Made by a program: the position numbers and the translations under genes. 64,000 nucleotides of DNA, from assembly GCF_904846695.1 (NCBI RefSeq), contig NZ_CAJHBR010000008.1, positions 49,954 to 113,953 on the forward strand, written 5' to 3'. The notes beneath the pieces are model-generated. The model was not told the origin of the DNA. It worked only from the letters and a program-made list of their open reading frames with translations, and searched no databases. This DNA is from Psychrobacter urativorans (lineage in GTDB: Bacteria > Pseudomonadota > Gammaproteobacteria > Pseudomonadales > Moraxellaceae). Shown here piece after piece: positions 1 through 8,460 of the stretch; positions within the stretch are counted from its first letter, which is position 1; every line of letters starts with the position of its first letter.

Positions 1-76
1 GCGACCCCAGTTAATGCAGCTGATTGATGAAGATCATGCAGGCGATGTGATACTAGTTGAGCAGATAGATCGCTGA
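1..76 (+). pseudogene. Truncated serine recombinase/resolvase fragment (3' remnant at window edge)
   Basis: The frame beginning at base 2 is open and ends with TGA at 74-76. Its translation contains RPQLMQLIDE followed by GDVILVEQIDR. This matches the part of the resolvase/invertase catalytic domain that normally reads RP-x-L ... GD-x-L-x-V-x-x-x-DRL-x-R. In intact family members the chain continues for roughly another hundred residues or more, but here a stop follows directly after the DR. I therefore read it as a truncated or decayed recombinase, though only its last 24 codons are visible. No resumed recombinase frame is recognisable in 77-213. It suggests that a mobile element once ended next to thyA. 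Confidence 0.5.
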
Positions 77-90
77 TTTCACCCACAGGT

Positions 91-119
91 TTGTACAATC
101 AAGTCTCAAACTTTATAAT
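91..119 (+). promoter_or_regulatory. Candidate sigma-70 promoter of thyA
   Basis: A TTGTAC hexamer at 91-96 and a perfect TATAAT at 114-119 are separated by 17 bases. The start of thyA lies about 95 bases downstream, with AAGGTG as ribosome binding site at about 202-207. The promoter sits just behind the recombinase remnant, so thyA has its own promoter at this junction. Confidence 0.55.
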
Positions 120-213
120 ACTTAAGAACTTGTCAGGTAAAATGTGCCGTGACCGCATGGCAATAGAAACACAGCCTGATGAGAAAGAAGTTTAGTCTAA
201 CTAAGGTGATTGA

Positions 214-1065
214 ATGAAACAATATCTAGATTTGTGTCAACGCATAATCGATGAAGGTGTATGGGTTGAAAATGAACGAACTGGAAAGCGTTGTTTAACC
301 GTTATTAATGCTGATTTGCAATATGATGTAGGAGCTAATGAGTTCCCTTTAGTAACTACTCGCAAAAGTTATTGGAAAGCAGCTATCGCAGAGCTGTTGG
401 GGTATATACGTGGATATGATAATGCCGCTCAGTTTCGGGCGATTGGCTGTAATACTTGGAATGCCAATGCTAATGATAATGAAGCTTGGTTAGCCAATCC
501 TTATCGTAAAGGTGAGGATGATATGGGCCGAGTCTATGGTGTACAGGGACGCCGTTGGTGTAACTCAGTAGGGGAGGAGTTCGATCAGCTTCGTAAGATT
601 TACGACAATCTGCGCAACGGGATTGATGACCGAGGTGAAATTCTAACTTTCTATAATCCAGGTGAGTTTGAGATGGGATGTTTGCGTCCTTGTATGCATA
701 CTCACACGTTTTCATTGCTAGGAGGAAAGCTGTATTTAACGTCCTCGCAACGTTCATGTGATGTGCCATTAGGTCAAAACTTTAATCAGATCCAAGTTTT
801 TACCTTATTAGCTTTAATGGCTCAAATTACCGGCCATGAAGCAGGAAGTGCTTATCATAAGATAGTAAATGCACATATTTATGCAGATCAGTTAGAGTTA
901 ATGCGCGATGTGCAATTAAAACGCCAACCTTACCCCGCAGCTAAGCTGCATATCAACCCTGAGATTAAAACTCTTGAAGATATCGAAACTTGGGTCACAT
1001 TGGATGATTTCAAAGTTACCGACTACCAATACCATGAGCCCATTGCGTATCCATTTTCTGTATAA
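214..1065 (+). CDS. thyA: Thymidylate synthase (Haemophilus-type subfamily)
   Basis: This enzyme converts dUMP to dTMP in the cytoplasm, using methylenetetrahydrofolate as carbon donor and reductant. The 283-residue length is normal. The catalytic cysteine is Cys160 in the [10 protein letters not shown] segment, and the phosphate-binding QRSCDVPLG follows at 179-187. The sequence is of the variant seen in Pasteurellaceae ([24 protein letters not shown]-terminal [11 protein letters not shown]) rather than the E. coli K-12 type. The ATG is preceded by AAGGTG. It converges on lgt, with about 150 bases between the stop codons, whereas lgt and thyA are often co-directional neighbours in gammaproteobacteria. 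A recombinase remnant lies directly upstream. No folA is visible. Confidence 0.95.
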   Translation: MKQYLDLCQRIIDEGVWVENERTGKRCLTVINADLQYDVGANEFPLVTTRKSYWKAAIAELLGYIRGYDNAAQFRAIGCNTWNANANDNEAWLANPYRKGEDDMGRVYGVQGRRWCNSVGEEFDQLRKIYDNLRNGIDDRGEILTFYNPGEFEMGCLRPCMHTHTFSLLGGKLYLTSSQRSCDVPLGQNFNQIQVFTLLALMAQITGHEAGSAYHKIVNAHIYADQLELMRDVQLKRQPYPAAKLHINPEIKTLEDIETWVTLDDFKVTDYQYHEPIAYPFSV

Positions 1066-1121
1066 GCAGATAGCTGTAATCAAAAGATGAATTGAAAACA
1101 CTGAAAAGATAACTTATAGGC

Positions 1122-1158
1122 TGAGCAGGAAAAATAGTCTTTGCTAGATTTTCTGCTC
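1122..1158. terminator. Imperfect hairpin between convergent thyA and lgt
   Basis: GAGCAGGAAAAAT and ATTTTCTGCTC form an imperfect inverted repeat with one bulge. It lies between two convergent stop codons and is a plausible but weak transcription end for either gene. Confidence 0.3.
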
Positions 1159-1213
1159 TTAACCCCTTACTAACTTTTATAGAAGCTACTTGATGCTTGC
1201 TTGCGCAAAGCCC

Positions 1214-2098
1214 TTAATAAGCCGCTTGTTTACCCCAATCATAAATACCACGCTTATAAGCATAAGCTATCAAGAAGATACCAATGAGGATCATTGGAGC
1301 GCTGAGTATTTGCCCTTTAGTCATCCAACCTAATAAGATAAAACCTTGATCCATATCTGGTTGACGGAAGAATTCAATGATAAAGCGGCTCAAGCCATAA
1401 CCTAGCATAAATACGCCAGTAACCGCCATACGTGGGCGTGGCTTCGATGAATACCACCATAAGAATAAGAACAGCAGCAAGCCTTCAGCAAGCGCTTCAT
1501 AGAGCTGTGAAGGATGGCGCGGCAATAGGGATTGTCCGTTTACTTCAGTAACTAAAGCTTGTAGCGTAGGATTGGTTTGCAGTAAAGTAATATCAGCTTG
1601 AGCGGCTTGTGGAAAAAAAGTAAGCCAGTTATAGCCCCCATCAGATACTCGTCCCCACAGCTCACCATTTATATAGTTGCCGATGCGTCCGAACAACAGT
1701 CCTGTGGGCACACAAGGAATGATAAAGTCCAGTACTTGAAAAGGCGTCTTTTTATATTTACGGGCAAAATATAGCATGCCAAGGCCAACGCCAATCAGGC
1801 CACCATGGAAAGACATGCCACCTTCCCAAACTTTAAATAAGTAAGCTGGGTTCTGTAATAATTCGCCAAACTGATAAAACAATACGTAACCAACACGGCC
1901 ACCCAATATTACCCCTAGTGCACCAAAAAACACTAAGTCAGATACCATATCGTTCGACCAGTTATCACGTTTAGTACTGCGATACCAGGCGAGACCATAA
2001 GCGGCGGCAAAAGCCAATAAATACATCAGGCCATACCAATGTACGGCTACTGGGCCCATGGATAGAGCTACAGGATCATACTGTGGGTGAATCATCAT
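1214..2098 (-). CDS. lgt: Phosphatidylglycerol-prolipoprotein diacylglyceryl transferase
   Basis: Lgt is an inner-membrane enzyme that attaches diacylglycerol from phosphatidylglycerol to the lipobox cysteine of prolipoproteins, the first step of lipoprotein maturation. The 294-residue protein has about seven hydrophobic segments. The family signatures are present: SFHGGLIGV at about 96-104, and GRIGNYINGELWGR at about 137-150, the Lgt signature loop. HPSQLYEA follows later. Two adjacent ATG codons are possible starts, and no strong Shine-Dalgarno is seen. Likely substrates in this window include the lipoproteins at 22.2 and 24.1 kb. The last maturation enzyme, lnt, is at 46.8 kb. Confidence 0.96.
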   Translation of the reverse strand: MMIHPQYDPVALSMGPVAVHWYGLMYLLAFAAAYGLAWYRSTKRDNWSNDMVSDLVFFGALGVILGGRVGYVLFYQFGELLQNPAYLFKVWEGGMSFHGGLIGVGLGMLYFARKYKKTPFQVLDFIIPCVPTGLLFGRIGNYINGELWGRVSDGGYNWLTFFPQAAQADITLLQTNPTLQALVTEVNGQSLLPRHPSQLYEALAEGLLLFLFLWWYSSKPRPRMAVTGVFMLGYGLSRFIIEFFRQPDMDQGFILLGWMTKGQILSAPMILIGIFLIAYAYKRGIYDWGKQAAY

Positions 2099-2241
2099 AA
2101 GGGCATCATAATATGGATAATAAAATGCTGACTATCATAACAAATTTTACGCTCACGGACATCATTAGCATGCAATGGATGGCAAAGGGTTTAGAAAAGC
2201 GATAGTATAGAAAAAAGCGTACTGACTACTAAGGGATTATT

Positions 2242-3912
2242 ATGCAAGCGCACTCATCAAAGTCAATGACTTCACTAGTATCTGTCACTGCAAATCCACA
2301 GCTAGTAGCCAACGCTAGCCTGGGAATGGCCAGCAATAAATGGCTGCCCTTATCACTAGTTACTACCGCTGCATTAACTATGATTAGCCCTAGTGTACAA
2401 GCGGCTGCGAGTAGCGTAGAACAAGTCACTATTTATCAAGGTTTGGCTAGCGTAACTCGGGCCCTACCTATCACTGGTAGTGGTGAACAGACTTTAGTTT
2501 TTTCTTGTTTATCGCCTTATATTGATAAAGAAAGTTTGAGTGTTCAGGCCTTGGGCAATGTCAACATCGGTGAAGTGAGTATCGAGGAATTAAGTGGTGA
2601 GCAGGCGGCGCAGTGTCAGTATCAAGGCGATGCAAAAGTACAAGTTGGACAGCAGAGCTTAGCGACGATTAAAGCTGAACTAGAGGCCGCACAGTTAGCC
2701 AAAGCCTACTTGCAAAATCTGACTAAAGTTACGCAAATAACTATAGAAGGTACGCTGACTAATAATACTCGTGATATAGAAGCACAAGCTGCAGCTATTA
2801 ATAAAAGAATCTTAGATATTCAGCAGCGCCAAGTGCGTGCACAAGATGAGCTAAATCAGCTGATGGCGGGCAGCACTACCTCGACTCGTGATAATGTTAC
2901 CCAAGTCAGCGTACGTACGGCTAGTCGCAGCCCCAGCTCAGTCAAGCTGCATTATCAAGTGCGTGGTGCAGGTTGGGAGCCAACCTATCAGGCACGGCTT
3001 AACACAGAGAGTAAGCAGCTCAGCATTATTGCCTCTGCTATTATTGCCCAGCAAACGGGAGAGAACTGGATAAACGTGCCTTTGACTTTGAGCTCTGTCA
3101 ATCCTAATCAGAACACTACTGGCCAACTGCCCAATGTGCCACGACTATCCTTATATGAAGAAAATAAAGACGGCGTCGTAAGTGTCCCACCGATGATGGA
3201 GCCTTCTATCGTAATGGTAGATGCGAGTTATGAGCGTTCTGCAAAAGTCGCAGGGGCAGCGCTGCCGAACTTTACGGTGAGCAGTGAAAATAAAAACGGT
3301 ATTATCGAGTATAAGCTACCGCAGCGCATTAGTATTCCAAGCGATGGTAGACGGGTGCGTACTTTGATTGATGAGCAGTCAGGTAGCAGTAAGCTGTGGA
3401 TTCGTAGTACCCCAAGCCAAGAGATGGCAGGATACTGGTATGCATCAGCGCCGTTTTTGACCCCAGCTTGGGTTGATGGATCATTACAGTTATACCGTGA
3501 TGACAATTACGTTGGTCAGTCACGTTACAGCTATCAGCTGCTAAAAGAGCAGGGTATTGGCTTTGGTATTGACCCTAATACTATCGTTAAGCAGTTAGCT
3601 GACGAGGATAAGCAAGGCGATAAAGGGGCGTTTAATCGTACCCAAACCTTTACTAAGAAACAAGCTTATCAGTTTACTAACCAGCATACTCGCTCTATGC
3701 GCTTGCAGGTATTAGGTAGCGAGCCTATCAGTCGTGATGACAGTCTAAAAGTTGCCGTGACTCATACGCCACCTGTTACCGAGCGTGACTGGAATGATAA
3801 TAAAGGCATAGTTGCTTGGGAGTTCGAACTACCGAGCAAACAATCACAAGTGATTCAGTCTACTTATCAGCTCAGCTATCCTGCTAATAAAGTATTGTCT
3901 GGTAACTATTAA
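2242..3912 (+). CDS. MuiA-family exported protein with DUF4140 and DUF4139 domains
   Basis: This 556-residue protein resembles the mucoidy-inhibitor MuiA family. It has an N-terminal DUF4140-like part (VEQVTIYQGLASVTRALPI, about residues 59-77), a central helical region, and a C-terminal DUF4139 beta-rich region (LHYQVRGAGWEPTYQARL, about 235-252, to the end). The N-terminus holds a signal peptide ending near PSVQA (about residue 54), preceded by an unusually long polar stretch. The ATG at 2242 has AAGGGA seven bases upstream. An internal ATG at 2326 would give a more classical 26-residue signal peptide but has a poorer binding site. The molecular role of the family is not established. It probably acts in the periplasm. 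Confidence 0.75.
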   Translation: MQAHSSKSMTSLVSVTANPQLVANASLGMASNKWLPLSLVTTAALTMISPSVQAAASSVEQVTIYQGLASVTRALPITGSGEQTLVFSCLSPYIDKESLSVQALGNVNIGEVSIEELSGEQAAQCQYQGDAKVQVGQQSLATIKAELEAAQLAKAYLQNLTKVTQITIEGTLTNNTRDIEAQAAAINKRILDIQQRQVRAQDELNQLMAGSTTSTRDNVTQVSVRTASRSPSSVKLHYQVRGAGWEPTYQARLNTESKQLSIIASAIIAQQTGENWINVPLTLSSVNPNQNTTGQLPNVPRLSLYEENKDGVVSVPPMMEPSIVMVDASYERSAKVAGAALPNFTVSSENKNGIIEYKLPQRISIPSDGRRVRTLIDEQSGSSKLWIRSTPSQEMAGYWYASAPFLTPAWVDGSLQLYRDDNYVGQSRYSYQLLKEQGIGFGIDPNTIVKQLADEDKQGDKGAFNRTQTFTKKQAYQFTNQHTRSMRLQVLGSEPISRDDSLKVAVTHTPPVTERDWNDNKGIVAWEFELPSKQSQVIQSTYQLSYPANKVLSGNY

Positions 3913-4036
3913 AGCTAGTGATTGCTATGAGTGCTATGAGTGCTAGCTATTAACAATGCTAGTTATTAAAGCTGCTACTCATTAAAACTGGCAGTTATGA
4001 AAATCAGCCACTGTGGCAACAGAAATAAGGATAGTC

Positions 4037-4906
4037 ATGTGCATAGTCGCTATTGCTTGGCAGTTATTTGATCAGCTGCCCCTAGTATTATTATCTAACC
4101 GTGATGAGTTTTTGCAGCGCCCAACTGAGCCGCTACATCAGTGGCTAGATCAGCCAATCTATGCCGGTCGTGATCGTCAAAGTGGTGGTACTTGGTTAGG
4201 TATCCATCAGCAGCTGCAACAGCATAAAAGTAACGATGCTGAGGGGTCAGCACTTTATCAGCACAATGGTCGTTGGGCCGCTGTATTGAACTTCCGTGAT
4301 GGGATACAAGCAACTACTGATGAGCGGTCACGTGGTGAGTTAGTGACTGAATTTTTGACTAGTGATCTGACCCCGATGGCTTTTGCACGGCAGATTAACT
4401 TACAGGACTACGCAGGCTTTAATTTGCTGATTGGCGATGCTAAGCAAGCGATCATCGTCAATAATCGTGGTCATGCGCCTACAGCTTTGCATGCAGGACT
4501 GCATGTGTTATCTAATGGTCAGCCAGAAGAGCGTTGGTTTAAGACAGAACGGCTACGCGCTAGGTTACGCCAAGAAGTGCTGCCGTTAATAGCTGAGGAT
4601 AGTGCGGCTGACTACTGGCAAGCAGCGGCCTTTGAGATATTGTCTGATTCCGTGCCAGCCCCAGCGCACGAACTGCCAGATACAGGTATTGCTCCTACTA
4701 TAGAACAAGCGTTGTCTTCTATTTATATTGAGCCGGCAACTATGACTGATTTAGACGCTCCGATGCCGCTATATGGGACTCGTACGCAAAGCATCTTAAC
4801 TTTGTATAATAAATACGATGCTGTTAGGCCAATAGAACTAGCCAATCGAAGGGCAGATTTTAAGATTCAGCTTATCAGTCGTGAGTTAGCGCATGTGGAG
4901 AGTTAG
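4037..4906 (+). CDS. NRDE/TANGO2 family protein
   Basis: The 289-residue product starts MCIVAIAW and carries the family-naming LLSNRDEF motif at residues 18-25. Cys2 directly after the start methionine is conserved in the family and has been compared to an N-terminal nucleophile. I chose the ATG at 4037 rather than an earlier in-frame codon because it puts Cys2 in place and has AAGGA about six bases upstream. TANGO2 homologues have been linked to haem handling and lipid homeostasis, but the bacterial function is uncertain. It is a single gene followed by a strong hairpin at 5017-5065. Confidence 0.85.
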   Translation: MCIVAIAWQLFDQLPLVLLSNRDEFLQRPTEPLHQWLDQPIYAGRDRQSGGTWLGIHQQLQQHKSNDAEGSALYQHNGRWAAVLNFRDGIQATTDERSRGELVTEFLTSDLTPMAFARQINLQDYAGFNLLIGDAKQAIIVNNRGHAPTALHAGLHVLSNGQPEERWFKTERLRARLRQEVLPLIAEDSAADYWQAAAFEILSDSVPAPAHELPDTGIAPTIEQALSSIYIEPATMTDLDAPMPLYGTRTQSILTLYNKYDAVRPIELANRRADFKIQLISRELAHVES

Positions 4907-5016
4907 CAGTAGGGATAGCAATGAGTACTGCAGGGCTGATACATAGTGATAGCTAATAAGTACTAATATATTAATAACTAATCACTAAAGTAAATATGTT
5001 TATCTATCAAGCACAA

Positions 5017-5065
5017 AAATGCCTGTATCAAGTTCTAGATGATTTAGAATTTGATACAGGCATTT
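5017..5065 (+). terminator. Long hairpin terminator between NRDE gene and rppH
   Basis: Arms of 21 bases at 5017-5037 and 5045-5065 pair around a seven-base loop. The one non-Watson-Crick position is a G-U wobble only when read on the plus strand, so the hairpin best serves the rightward NRDE gene. TGTTTTA follows. It could also end leftward rppH transcripts, although rppH's stop lies at 5094, close to it. Confidence 0.6.
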
Positions 5066-5093
5066 ATGTTTTATGACCAGGGTTATTATCTGT

Positions 5094-5615
5094 TTATTCC
5101 ATTAACAGATGATTGTTCTGGTCTGGAATAATCAACTCTTGCTTTAGCGGCAGCTCACGTACTAGCTCCTGTAAAGCGCGACGATATACTCCGCGTTTAA
5201 AGTGAATCACTTGTCCGAGTGGATACCAGTAGCTGACCCATTGCCAATGGTCAAATTCAGGTTTTCCTTCATCAAAGCGGATGTGTTGAGTATTTGGCTC
5301 ATCTAAGCGTAGCAAAAACCATTTCTGTTTTTGCCCGATACACAAAGGATATTGTCCATGGCGCACATAGCGCTTGGGTAAACGATAACGCAACCAATCT
5401 TGCGTAACTGCTAATAAGTCTACGTGCCGCGGATGTAAACCGACCTCTTCCCAGAGTTCGCGATACATCGCATCCATTGGCGTTTCCCCATGGTCAATAC
5501 CACCTTGTGGAAACTGCCAAGCGTTATGACCAATACGTTTTGCCCATAGTACTTGCCCTTGTGTATTTGCCAAGATGATACCGACATTGGCGCGAAAGCC
5601 GTCTGCATCTATCAT
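5094..5615 (-). CDS. rppH: RNA pyrophosphohydrolase (Nudix)
   Basis: RppH removes pyrophosphate from the 5' end of triphosphorylated RNAs, which starts RNase E-dependent mRNA decay. The 173-residue protein begins [15 protein letters not shown], typical of RppH. It has the complete Nudix box [23 protein letters not shown] at 38-60, with the catalytic REL-x-EE glutamates. The following [10 protein letters not shown] and QKWFLLRL segments are also characteristic. Length is normal. It stands alone, with over 500 bases of non-coding DNA upstream. Confidence 0.95.
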   Translation of the reverse strand: MIDADGFRANVGIILANTQGQVLWAKRIGHNAWQFPQGGIDHGETPMDAMYRELWEEVGLHPRHVDLLAVTQDWLRYRLPKRYVRHGQYPLCIGQKQKWFLLRLDEPNTQHIRFDEGKPEFDHWQWVSYWYPLGQVIHFKRGVYRRALQELVRELPLKQELIIPDQNNHLLME

Positions 5616-6178
5616 GACTAACCCTTTTAATTTGTCTAAAAACAGCTCATTTCAATGCGATATAGTGATAGTGACCATAATTATTATTCGTTGGCTACCA
5701 TCGATATCTAACAAAAATGAGTTTCATTACTGTCATTAAACCAAGAAATAGCCTAAATGTGTAATAATATTTTGCTATAAAATGTTTCATGAAATTAACA
5801 TGCCCCATTGTCTACGCTATAGGGGATATTACATACTATTTCTATGACTCAAAACCAGAGTTTATCGGTGTTTAAATGGATAATAAATTTCAGCTAAGTA
5901 ATAGTATTTTGCATTACTGATGCAAACCGATTAGCTACTTATTAATGAGAGGTAGCTGAAGTTAAAAAGGCTCAACTACTAGTAAATAATGGATAGGCAG
6001 TAGATGACAATTACTCTATAAAAAGCAGCATTATCCTGTGCTAAACTGATGTTATCTAATTTTAACTATTAATTTTTAATAACTGATTTTTAATCAGTTA
6101 AGTTTTAATAATCGATAATAAATTCAGCACCAAGCTTTGATTGGTGTAATCAGCATTTTATGACAAGGATATTGGATA
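5616..6178. other. Non-coding interval between rppH and the OsmC gene
   Basis: About 560 bases of AT-rich DNA. I see no tRNA and no convincing short gene. Small hairpins occur at about 6081-6099 (AACTGAT...ATCAGTT) and 6128-6146 (CACCAA...TTGGTG). The second lies just before the OsmC start and could be regulatory, but nothing supports a specific protein. Confidence 0.4.
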
Positions 6179-6592
6179 ATGGCAGAGTTAAAGGCAAGCG
6201 TAACTTGGCAACAAGACAAAGAATTTATGGGTGTAGCGCCTTCTGGACACGAAGTGCAGATAGATGCTGATAAAGAAAAAGGCGCAAGCCCAATGGAGCT
6301 GATTTTGCTCGGCCTTGGAGGCTGTGCTAGTTATGATGTAGTCTCCATTTTGCAAAAGAGCCGTCAAGAGGTTAAAGATGTACGCTGTGAGCTAAGCGCT
6401 CAACGTGCCGAAACAGTTCCAGCTGTTTATACTGCTATTCATATGCACTTTGTAGTAACAGGTACAGATATAGCGGACAAACAAGTAGAAAGAGCCATTA
6501 AACTTTCTGCCGAAAAATACTGTTCTGCTAGTCGCATGTTGGTACAAGGCGGTGTTGAAATCACTCATGATTTTGAAGTTGTTGCAGGTTAG
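6179..6592 (+). CDS. OsmC family peroxidase-like protein (YhfA type)
   Basis: This 137-residue OsmC/Ohr-fold protein is closest in style to E. coli YhfA, sharing SPMELILLGLGGC, DVVSILQKSRQ and LSAEKYC. The two family cysteines are Cys49 (LGGCASYDV) and Cys115 (AEKYCSASRM), the pair that reduces organic peroxides in OsmC/Ohr enzymes. Whether YhfA-type members are peroxidases is less clear. The start has AAGGATATTGG upstream. It is followed 14 bases later by a MAPEG gene on the same strand, so the two probably form an operon with a stress or detoxification theme. Confidence 0.88.
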   Translation: MAELKASVTWQQDKEFMGVAPSGHEVQIDADKEKGASPMELILLGLGGCASYDVVSILQKSRQEVKDVRCELSAQRAETVPAVYTAIHMHFVVTGTDIADKQVERAIKLSAEKYCSASRMLVQGGVEITHDFEVVAG

Positions 6593-6606
6593 GGGTAGAG
6601 ACACTG

Positions 6607-7032
6607 ATGAATTTACTTTTTGGGTTAATTTCTGATACTGCAGCATCGGCATTATGGGCGATGATAGTAGCGAGTTTGCTACCAGTAAGTTTGGCGATGA
6701 TGGCTAAAGTGTTCGGCGGCTTTAATTTAGCTGATAATGCCCATCCACGTGATTTTTTACAACAGACTACAGGCGCAGCAGCACGTGCTAATGCGGCCCA
6801 AAAGAACAGTTATGAGACCCTGCCAGTATTTTTGGTGGCAGTATTAGCAGCTATGCTATTCTTCGTGCCTCAATCAATCATCAACATTTTAGCTTGGCTT
6901 TACGTGCTTATCCGCATTGGTTATTGCGTGGCTTATATCACTAATTTGCCAATGTTTCGCTCGATACTTTGGCTGTTATCGATGGCATGTTGTGTCATGC
7001 TATTTTACTTAGCGATTAGAATTAGTGCTTAA
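6607..7032 (+). CDS. MAPEG family inner-membrane protein
   Basis: A 141-residue integral membrane protein with about four hydrophobic helices. It has the MAPEG hallmarks: ANAAQKNSYETLPVFLVAV at about 61-79, where the Asn/Glu-containing loop binds glutathione in eukaryotic members, and LYVLIRIGYCVAYI near 97-110. Eukaryotic MAPEG proteins are glutathione S-transferases or eicosanoid synthases. The bacterial role is unproven, but detoxification is likely. It is co-directional with and very close to the upstream OsmC gene. Confidence 0.85.
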   Translation: MNLLFGLISDTAASALWAMIVASLLPVSLAMMAKVFGGFNLADNAHPRDFLQQTTGAAARANAAQKNSYETLPVFLVAVLAAMLFFVPQSIINILAWLYVLIRIGYCVAYITNLPMFRSILWLLSMACCVMLFYLAIRISA

Positions 7033-7148
7033 TAGTAAAGCTAAACAGCATAAACTTAGTTCAAGATATCTACTCAAAATCAGCTTTTCTAAGTAAGTTT
7101 GCCATAGGCTAGCCTAAGACAGTCTAAGTTGTATAGCTATGGCATCTA

Positions 7149-7185
7149 TTATCAGCAGTTATTATTGTTATCAGCAGTTATTATT
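7149..7185. repeat. 18-bp direct repeat, two copies
   Basis: TTATCAGCAGTTATTATT occurs at 7149-7166 and again at 7168-7185, one base apart. The second copy runs into the stop codon of dusC, so the 3' end of that gene is part of the duplication. Confidence 0.7.
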
Positions 7186-8197
7186 ATAGCGAGGTAGCTT
7201 CTAGCGCTATGATAATAGCTGCTTTATTTTTTTCACGTTTTAAAGCATTCCATAAAGGCTGCGCTTCGCTATAGTCTTTAGTCAGCATACCTAACCATTG
7301 CTTATAGCGACCGACTAATACTACATCGCTTTTGGCCGTACCTTGCAAAAATTTGATTTGATGAGTGATCAAGGTTTGCCATGATAGTTCAGGGGTACTC
7401 ATCGAGTCAGTTTGTGGTAGTTCTAAGTCGAGCTTCCGTACTTCTGCAATTAAATCTGGACGAGTAACAGCGCCGCGACCTAACATCAAGTGCTTAGTTC
7501 CCGACTGTTGCATACAAGCCTGCGCTTGCTCCGCATTCCAAATCTCACCGTTAGCAATCACCGGAATGTCCAACGAGTTAAAGGCTTGAATCTTATCCCA
7601 ATAAGCGGGTGGCTTATAGCCTTGGGTTTTAGTTCGGGCATGAATAGTCAGCCAATTGGCACCACTAGCAGCGATAGCTGCTTGGATATCATCCATTCTA
7701 CTAGTATCGGTATAGCCCAATCGTATCTTGGCAGAAACGGGTATATTGGCAGGAACGGCCTGACGTACAGCGCTAATAATCTGATACAGCACTTCAGGCT
7801 CATCTAACAGTACTGAGCCACCACGATGGCTATTGACCGTCTTAGCAGGGCAGCCGAAATTAATATCGATAGCTGGCGCGCCAAGCTCACAAGCATAAGC
7901 GGCATTTTCTGCCATTAGCTGGGCTTCGCTACCGAGTAGCTGGATATGAATAGGGGTACCCGATGCGGTCTTGGCATCATGGTGCAGTTCTGGCACATAT
8001 TTATAAAACACATGAGCGGGCAAGACGTGCTGAGTGACTCGTATAAACTCACTGACTGACCAATCATAAGGCCGGCCTAAATCCACGGCAATTTGAGTTA
8101 AAATTTGGCGCATTAGAGGGTCAGTCAAGCCGTCCATTGGCGCGAGAAGGCGGACAGGGCTGGCAAAGAATTTGTTTTGAAAAGACATTGAGCTCAT
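7184..8197 (-). CDS. dusC: tRNA-dihydrouridine(16) synthase
   Basis: A flavin (FMN)-dependent TIM-barrel enzyme that reduces a specific uridine of tRNA to dihydrouridine. The N-terminal LLAPMDGLTDPLMR (18-31) and the catalytic-cysteine motif INFGCPAKTVNSHRGG (Cys116) are clear. The barrel motifs LTIHARTKTQGYKPPAYW and VIANGEIWN follow, then the phosphate-binding HLMLGRGAV. The APMDG start and the HLMLGRGA form point to DusC rather than DusA or DusB. At 337 residues it is slightly longer than the E. coli enzyme. It ends within a small direct repeat. Confidence 0.88.
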   Translation of the reverse strand: MSSMSFQNKFFASPVRLLAPMDGLTDPLMRQILTQIAVDLGRPYDWSVSEFIRVTQHVLPAHVFYKYVPELHHDAKTASGTPIHIQLLGSEAQLMAENAAYACELGAPAIDINFGCPAKTVNSHRGGSVLLDEPEVLYQIISAVRQAVPANIPVSAKIRLGYTDTSRMDDIQAAIAASGANWLTIHARTKTQGYKPPAYWDKIQAFNSLDIPVIANGEIWNAEQAQACMQQSGTKHLMLGRGAVTRPDLIAEVRKLDLELPQTDSMSTPELSWQTLITHQIKFLQGTAKSDVVLVGRYKQWLGMLTKDYSEAQPLWNALKREKNKAAIIIALEATSL

Positions 8198-8343
8198 AGG
8201 GTATAGTCTAAAAAATACATGATAGCTTATCGGTATTTTTCTATGTTGGTTTGAGTTGATATTTTAAAAGGTAGTGGCTATTGGATTAAACATTATCGTG
8301 CTAAGAGTTTTAAAGTGTAGCGGAATTAAGTCCTATAGCTAGC

Positions 8344-8413
8344 GTAGGCTAAGTTTTTCAGTCAGCTTCAATATTTTGTAAAATTAAGATGCTGGGTTAA
8401 AAACCCAGCCTAC
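8344..8413. repeat. 70-bp palindromic repeat element, copy A
   Basis: The element begins GTAGGCT and ends GGGTTAAAAACCCAGCCTAC. The same 70-base unit recurs at 59060-59129, with identical ends and the same AATATT core region. The right half forms a hairpin by itself (GCTGGGTT/AACCCAGC); the left half of this copy has decayed. It lies in the 3' flank of the leftward helicase gene. It resembles small REP or MITE-like repeats and has no coding capacity. Confidence 0.75.
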
Positions 8414-8460
8414 AAACAATCAAGCTCAGTTTAAAGAATTGTGAATATATCCAACCAAAC

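Noticed and set aside
3228..3523. Leftward frames of 60-90 codons inside the DUF4139 gene
   Set aside because: They are antisense shadows of a gene with clear signal peptide and family match.
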